This document shows, piece by piece, positions 57,700 to 64,000 of a DNA stretch of 64,000 nucleotides. Source of the DNA: Linanthus parryae (Eukaryota; Streptophyta; Magnoliopsida; Ericales; Polemoniaceae); NCBI GenBank assembly GCA_023055425.1, contig JALGPY010000002.1, positions 117,626,088 through 117,690,087 of the forward strand. Direction: 5' to 3'. Position 1 is the first letter of the stretch. Each line of letters begins with the position of its first letter. The notes under the pieces are model-generated. The model searched no databases, was not told the origin of the DNA, and saw only the letters and a program-made list of their open reading frames with translations. Made by a program: the position numbers and the translations under genes.

Positions 57700-58954
57700 G
57701 ATACTTTGATATTCCGGCCCTTCTATTGACTCTTCATAGGTAGTAGGCTCATCATCTATGAGCATCGTGTCACCAGACTTAGTCGCGAGAAGTCCACACC
57801 TCTCTGGCTCCTGACGCACTCTATTAGATCTACGAAGCTCTTGTGTTACTTGAACAGGCTGCTCCACAAAATCTTATGGTTCCTGCTCATGATCCATAGT
57901 AGGATCAATGCTTTGTGGCTCTTGAACTTCTTCAAGTTCTACAGTCCTCCCACTTGTTTCGTTAGAGACAAACTCTCTTTCTAGAAACACGCAGGACCGA
58001 GCAACAAGCACTTTGTTCCCAGCTGGATTGTATAAATAATATCCCTTAGTTTCCTTAGGGTATCCCATAAATTTGCATTTTTCGAATTAGGCCCTAGTTT
58101 GTCCGATTGTAAACATTTTACATAGACATCGCAGCCCCAAATCTTCATGAACGATATTGTGGGACACCTCCCACTCCACATCTCATGTGGTGTCTTCATG
58201 ACTGACTTGGATGGAACACGGTTGATGGTGAAATCTTTACTCAATATAGCATAGCCCCAAAATGATAATGGAAGATCAGTTTGACACATCATAGATCGAA
58301 CCATATCTAATAGAGTTTGATTCCTCCTCTCGGACACGTCATTCCACTGTGGCATTCCTGGGGGAGTGAGTTGGGATATTATCCCACACTCTCTAAGATA
58401 ATCGTCAAATTCTTGTCTCAAGTATTCTCCTCCACAATCCGATCGTAGAGCCTTAATACTTTTTCCAAGCTACTTCTCTACTTCATTCTTGAGTTCTTTG
58501 AACTTTCAAAGATCTCGGATTTTGCCTTCATAAGGTAGACAAATCCACATCTACTGAAATCATCAGTAAATGTGATGAAGTAGACATAACCAACCCTGAA
58601 GGACGTGGCAAATGGCCCTCATACATTAGTATGTACTAGTGCCAATTGCTCACTAGTCCTCTCACCTTTCTTATTGAAAGTGGACTTTGTCATTTTTTTT
58701 CCCAATAAACAAGCCTCACCTGTCTCATAAGATTCAAAATCAAATGAGTCTAGGATTCCATCTTGATGGAGTATAGATACACGTTTCTCGTTTATATGGC
58801 CTAAACGACAGTACCATAGATACGCAAGATTTAAATCATTTATTTTAACCCTCTTGGTATTAATGTTATAGACATGTTTATTTAGATCAAGGATATATAA
58901 TCCATTAAATAATTGCGCACTACAATAGTGAATACTATCAAAAAAATTGAACAA
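57700..58954 (-). pseudogene. Copia-A copy 2 GAG-pre-integrase and integrase (broken)
   Basis: GAG-pre-integrase 58954-58619 (LWYCRLGHINEKRV, the conserved first His region changed to Tyr-Cys), with a one- or two-base loss near 58940 that removes its first 30 codons from frame. Integrase core as in copy 1: single-base loss near 58505, TAG near 58470, SDCGGEY, VSERRNQT at 58330-58350. Tail and linker GYPKETKGYYLYNPAG at 58068-57874, ended by a TAA (AAATCTTATGG on the + strand) shared with copy 1. Confidence 0.88.
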
Positions 58955-59187
58955 CTATTGTTCTTTATTGAAATAGTAAAACCTTCCTTTTCCAAACAAG
59001 AAATAGAAATAATATTTCTGCTCATAGCAGGCACAAAATAGCAATTATTTAATTCTAAAACTAATCCGTAAGGTAGAGACAGCTAGTACACGCCTACAGT
59101 CAATGCAGCAACCTTTGCTCCATTCCCAACGCGCAGATCTATCTCTCCTTTAGCCAATCTTATACCTCTCTTTAGATCCTGAAAATT

Positions 59188-60121
59188 TCAAAAAATTTGA
59201 GATCCACATCCAGTATCCAATACCCAAGATGAAGAGCAAGTTATATTGACCTCTATAACAAAAATACCTGGTGGTGGTTGAATCACTATTCCAAGCCTCT
59301 TATACTCCAAATATTTTGGGCAATTCCTCCTCCAGTGTCTAGGCTGACTGCAGTAGTGACATTCACCTTTAGTCACATCTTTGGTAACGCCACCAACATG
59401 CTTAAGGGAAGATTTCTTGGGTTTGGCAACTGCCTTGCCTTTTCCCTTGGAGGTAGAGGCGAATCTTTTGCCCTTTCCTTTCTACACTATCATTATGGAT
59501 TTTCCCTTACCTGTGTTGATGCTTTCTTCAGCTGTCCTCAACATAATGAGTAAATCTGGCAGAGGTTTCACGACCTCATTCATGTTATAGTTCATGATGA
59601 ACTGTCCATAACTCAAACAACGATTGCAAGATGAGATCGGTGTCCAACTCCTGACCTATCAGAAACCCTAGGCGGCCGAGGCTCTCTAGGTAGCCGATCA
59701 TACGCAACACTACGGCACCACGGGGTTTCCCTCTGACATATGACATTTGAACAATGCCTTAGAAAATTCATACCTCTCAACCCTAGCCTTCTCTTGGAAG
59801 AGCTGCTTCAAGTGTGCGATCATATCGACTGCATTCATGTTTTCATGTTGCTTCTGAAGCTCAGAGGACATGGTGAAAAACATATGGAAGGCCGCATCAT
59901 TAGCGTCATCAACACGCTTCTGATACGCCCTTAGGGCTGCAAGAGTGTTTTTTTCCGGACCATCTGGAACTTGCTCCTCTAGAGCGTACAGTTTCTTTTC
60001 TTGCTTGAGAACGATTCTCAAGTTGCTATACCATTCTAGAAAATTAGTCCCAGAGAGCTTGTCCTTCTAAAGGACAGAGCGTAGGGAGTGAGATGAGTGA
60101 GTTTGATGAGTTTTTTGCCAT
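59188..60121 (-). pseudogene. Copia-A copy 2 gag, zinc knuckle and protease (broken)
   Basis: gag ATG candidate at 60121, out of frame with the gag body at 60021-59710. Zinc knuckle CHYCSQPRHWRRNC intact at about 59320-59361. Protease WVLDTGCGSQIF followed by the shared TGA. The His of GSHI is Gln here. Confidence 0.88.
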
Positions 60122-61663
60122 TGGAATTCTACAAAAAAAAAAATACACAAGTTTTAGTATTTGTGAACAATTAACTATATTTAATAATGGCTAGATTATT
60201 AAATACAGCTCCCACTATTTTTCGACGGATTAATAACCCTCAAATATTAATGCGGAAAATATCATTTTATTTTCTAGTGGGTGCCAAGATCCCTATTTCA
60301 CTTCTTTTGAGCTTGCTTTGGCAAGTCACGCAAAATTAGCTATTTAGGTAGGAACAATTATAATTTCATCCTTATGCAACTCTTGGTTTAATTGGGCAAA
60401 TAACTCTTTATTTATCCATACAATAGATAATCCCAATTGTTTGCCTCTAGGCTTTTAATCTTATTAAAATCACCCTGTTGCGTCCAACCTCTTACTTAGA
60501 TAGTTGCACATTACGTGTTTCTGCCATCGCAACACAATCATGACAAATCAATTCGCCCTGCTTTGGCATGCACGATCTTGATAATCATGATCATGAAGAG
60601 TGTCTGAATAACGAGAAGGCAAAAATACAATATTATAAATTGAGGGATTTTACTTTTAAATTTAAATTGTTTTGTTGATCCATATCAACTGATCTACTTA
60701 TTTGAGTTTGGGCACAACAACAAATAAAAGATCAGGATTGTTAATTATCTTATTATCAAATTGCACGCATCATCCATACACCAACAACAATAATAAGACA
60801 ATAAAGTAAACATCAACAAAAATAAGTTAACGTGATATGGATATGGCCTCCTAGACTAAGATATTCCCAAGCCAATGAGAATATCTATGAACCGTAGAAT
60901 AGAAAACGCATATCCATGTGCCTCCATCTCTTGGTCCATCCTTCATAGCCTTGTGGACTGCTTCATGCTCCATGTTGTGGCTCGCAGGATGTAAGCCCTA
61001 ATTAATTATTACATTAAATTGATCAGCTCGCAGGCCGTAAACAAACCACAAAAATTAAACATTCACAACAGACCACATATAAGGCCATATCCAATCACCA
61101 TACAAATTGCACATAAACAGTTAAAACCAAATTTTTTAACGCGCTTAGTCAATTTTAGTTGATTTTGGATGTGATAGGGTTAAAACATTCCAAGGGGTCC
61201 ACTATCAATATAGCCAAACCGCCCAAAAAAGACCAAGGCGCAGCCTAGGGCCGGTCGGCCGAGCCCCACGTGCGGCCGAGCCGCACACTAGGCCGGCCCG
61301 AGCCCTTGGTCGTGCCTTAGCTTGGGCGGCAAAGCAAGGGGGGGGGGGGGGGCGAAGCTCCTTAGGGAGTTGTTTCCAAAACAACTCCTTGCCTTGTTTC
61401 CCAAGTTTTGTTGTTTCCATGTTTGAAAAAACCCTTTTTCAAAGCACGTGCCCAAACCCTATCTCTTAGATAAAAATTACTCACATCCTATGTGATCAAA
61501 CTCACTAATCTTCACATCCAATGTTAAATTAGGTATTGTTTGTCTTGAATCAAATTCAAGTTGCATCTAATATGCTTAATTTGTCATTTTCATGCAATAA
61601 TCAACAATTATAGGTGAAAAACAAAAAACGCAACACATAAACCACATTATGCTCTACGACCTG
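60122..61663 (-). other. Copia-A copy 2 untranslated leader
   Basis: As in the other copies, with a short poly(A) (60133-60143), one G run at 61339-61352, and about 117 bp missing near 60981. No genes. Confidence 0.78.
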
Positions 61664-61677
61664 TCGCTCTGATACCA
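61664..61677 (-). promoter_or_regulatory. Copia-A copy 2 primer binding site, mutated
   Basis: TGGTATCAGAGCGA on the minus strand: one G to C change (in + terms TGGCTC to TCGCTC) against the other copies. Confidence 0.92.
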
Positions 61678-61678
61678 C

Positions 61679-62906
61679 TGTAGAGTTTTGATCATGGATA
61701 CGCAGCCGAATAACAATAAATTTATCCGATCAAGACCCTCCAAGGATCACATGAAAATAAATCATGACGATGGTAAATGATTCGTGTTATTTACATTGTT
61801 GGTCTCCTTGATGACTTCTAACGCGAAAAGTATCACGCCTCTACGGTTGATCCACGCCTAGGATTGAGATCTAGATCCTCCTAACGCCTTGTGCTAGCTA
61901 GGAAGAATGGAATAGGATGAAGAAACCACGCAACGGATCACCAAAAGAGAGGGGCGGCTCTCTTTTTGTGGCCAACGGGTAGGGGGCGGACGCTAGGGGG
62001 TTCGGCCTCCTTGTTGTCTTGCTCTCTCCTTCTTTCTCTCCTACTCAATGTATGTTATGAGCATAAGTTGCAGGGAAGGAATCTAGGAGCATCCTTTATA
62101 TAGTCCAACAACTCGTTGTTACTACATAAAGGCCCTCTCCTAATCATACTCAAGTTCGGATTAGTTAAACTTGCATTGTAGTCCTACTAAGTTAGCAAGT
62201 TGTTGCGATTTGATCCTTCTAATTAATTAATCATATTGATTAATTAATACCCAAGTCTAGTTCAATCCTATATGGCGTGTGACCCCACAGGTTCTATTTA
62301 GTTGGTCGTAACTATTTACTAATATGGAGCGGCCTCTAGCAAGGCATCCATTCTAGCCAACCAATAGAAATAGTCATCATAACAAACCTTGTGCAAGTAT
62401 TGTCTCATCCCTTTGTCTCAATATCCGGATTGGACACGAGACATACAAGTCACACTCGTGTATCCAATCCATAGTTTCTCGATCTGGGAATAGCCTTATT
62501 CGTGAAAATAATATCAATATCCCACATTGAGTTATTTGAGTCAGGCCAAACATTCTATAAGCACTATCCCTCGAGTGGCCTGGGATATTTTCTCCCGTGA
62601 GAGGCACTTGTGACTTTACGTAACTTGTATGTAGCCTTATCAGAGTTGAATCAATCGAGTATGCCATTACTCATAATGCATACCCATGTGTTGGATCGTG
62701 ATATCTCCATATCAATTCAACTCCATACTAGTTTATAGATGATTGTCCCCTTTAATCATTATAATGAACTAGGGATATTTAAGATAAACAACACAATTCT
62801 AAATCGAATTCATTATATTAAATATCCAATAAATAATACAATGAATGTTCTAGCCAATTTAATGTTCATACTAAACTAGATTGCCTCTAGGGCACCTATT
62901 CCAACA
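61679..62906 (-). repeat. Copia-A copy 2, 5' LTR
   Basis: 1,228 bp, TGTAGAG to CCAACA, followed by ACTGA (62907-62911). Same internal deletion as copies 0 and 1. TATA box CTATATAAAG on the minus strand near 62096-62105. Confidence 0.92.
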
Positions 62907-63095
62907 ACTGATTGACCCCCACACCCTATATAAAACGGTGGTTTGGTGGAGAATAATACTCATGATAATTTTTAATTCTTGATAAATTACCACCCCGTAT
63001 GAAATATAAATCACAATGCGACACGTACAACATTTCATAACAAAAGTATTTCCCAATTGTTTTTTTCATAGTATGAAAATTATTTATAAAATAAT
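62907..63095 (+). other. Copia-B 3' LTR remnant and flank (unit 2)
   Basis: Same as 32143-32330, with the same deletion after GAGAATAATAC. Ends with TAAAATAAT (63087-63095). Confidence 0.85.
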
Positions 63096-64000
63096 GGGTA
63101 AAAGACACTGACCACCCCTGAGTTTAGGGATAATTCCACCCCGCTACCCTGGGTTATGGATAAAGACACTCCGCACCTTTTTTGGATGGAGATAAACGGC
63201 TGACTAACAGCAGGAATGAAAAGATAATTTTACCCCTAAAATTTCATAAAATTACCCCTATATATTACCATATCTTCTCTCACACTTATTTCCAACCCTA
63301 ATCCCCCTCTCTCACTTCCTCTCTTTCTCTCTCTCCCTCTTTCTGAGAAATTAGCGGCCCATTCCCCTTCATCTCCTTCATTCTATCTTCTCTCATCTCT
63401 CTCTCTCTCTCTCTCGATCTGCAACCCGAGCCACTAGAAACCCACATCACTTCTTCGCAGCCCCGACGTCCTCTACAGCGCGTTGCCACCACTATAGTCG
63501 CGCTATTAACCGGTGGAGGCAGGACAAGGAGGAGGGGGAAGGGGAGGACGAATTCATTATCGTCACTTCGTCCTTCTTCATCCTCTTTCCAGATCTAAGA
63601 AGTTGCTGGATTTCAATTTGGTTTGTGCGGTGGTGGTGGTGTGAATTGCCAGATTTCATGGAGGTCCGACTGGGATAGAGAATCTGGCTTGGGTCTCAGT
63701 GGTCTCATCACTGGTGGGTGAGTGTAAGTTTGGGTCTTGGGTTGTGGTGGGTTTTGCGACTCTGTTCGTCGAGAACAATGGTGGTAGGCGGATCTCACGA
63801 GAGGGTGCTTGGTGGTAGGCGGATCCCCCTCCTCCTCGTCCTTCCTCCGCCGATTAATGGAGATGGTGGTCAAGTTCGAACAGCGGAGGCTAAGGTCTAG
63901 TTGATGGGTTTTGCGGATTTGGTTTGTGATTAGGTTCCGGACATAGAGGGAGATGTACCTGTTTGTCGTTGCAGTGAAAGCACATCGTCTTCAAATCTCA
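63096..64000. mobile_element. Mutator-like element, left part (unit 2, runs off the window)
   Basis: Begins with the 82-bp terminal inverted repeat GGGTAAAAGACACTGACC and is colinear with 32331-33240. The (CT)n tract (63396-63415) is longer than in units 0 and 1. The window ends inside it. Confidence 0.9.

Larger units (their letters stand above)
54807..62906 (-). mobile_element. Copia-A copy 2, Ty1/copia retrotransposon, both LTRs present
   Basis: 8.1 kb at the same insertion site as copy 1. 3' LTR 54807-56154, RT-RNase H 56162-57691, integrase region to 58954, protease/zinc knuckle 59188-59376, gag to 60121, leader, primer site 61664-61677, 5' LTR 61679-62906. It lacks about 117 bp of leader near 60981 (around GTTGTGGCTC/GCAGGATG) that copies 0 and 1 keep. 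Confidence 0.95.
49180..62959 (+). mobile_element. Copia-B non-coding LTR retrotransposon with nested Copia-A (unit 2)
   Basis: 5' LTR 49180-49354 preceded by CTCAG (49175-49179); internal region 49355-54735; 3' LTR 54736-54806, interrupted by Copia-A and resumed at 62907-62959. Same deletion of the LTR right end as in unit 1. No retrotransposon protein is encoded by Copia-B itself. Confidence 0.85.
37663..64000. repeat. Tandem segmental duplication, unit 2 (runs off the window)
   Basis: Same order of elements as unit 1, beginning with the full gypsy LTR and running to the window edge inside the Mutator-like element. It shares with unit 1 the 565-bp deletion right of Copia-A and several integrase lesions, so units 1 and 2 are closer to each other than either is to unit 0. 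Confidence 0.9.

Overview
The window looks like heterochromatic or pericentromeric DNA from a flowering plant. It is A/T-rich and made almost entirely of plant-type LTR retrotransposons: Ty1/copia elements primed by initiator-Met tRNA, a SIRE-like copia, and a chromodomain-carrying Ty3/gypsy of Tekay/Del type. A Mutator-like DNA transposon and simple repeats make up most of the rest. A fragment of a plant M-gamma (AGL80-like) MADS-box gene supports a flowering plant. The species cannot be named from the sequence. I found no intact host gene, no tRNA or rRNA gene and no CRISPR array.

The main structure is a direct tandem array of a unit of about 31 kb. Three copies are seen: unit 0 (831-9873, right part only), unit 1 (9926 to about 37 kb) and unit 2 (about 37.66 kb to beyond 64,000). 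Unit 1 and unit 2 landmarks are offset by 30.56-31.0 kb. Unit 0 and unit 1 landmarks are offset by only about 23.3-23.8 kb, because roughly 7.3 kb is missing at the 0/1 junction (about 9873-9926). That junction carries templated filler DNA that forms a foldback.

Order within a unit, left to right: (a) 3' LTR of a minus-strand chromovirus, about 3 kb and complete only at 37663-40651; (b) its decayed chromodomain, integrase and RNase H; (c) an LTR of a copia family here called Copia-C, inserted in RNase H; (d) a decayed plus-strand SIRE-like copia pol and its putative 3' LTR; (e) about 2.6 kb of unassigned DNA with an (AAC)n tract; (f) a non-coding copia with 175-bp LTRs, called Copia-B; (g) an 8.1-8.2 kb minus-strand copia, called Copia-A, nested in the 3' LTR of Copia-B with a 5-bp target duplication; (h) a 1.74-kb Mutator-like element with 82-bp terminal inverted repeats and a 9-bp target duplication; (i) low-copy DNA with the MADS-box fragment and a 226-bp tandem duplication (seen once, 34.1-37.66 kb).

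No gene set here works together. The three Copia-A copies share the same insertion site and the same lesions: RT motif YVDA instead of YVDD, a stop just after the protease DTG motif, and a frame break at the start of gag. They are therefore one dead insertion copied by segmental duplication, not three transpositions. Copy-private lesions were added later. G:C to T:A transversions look over-represented among them.
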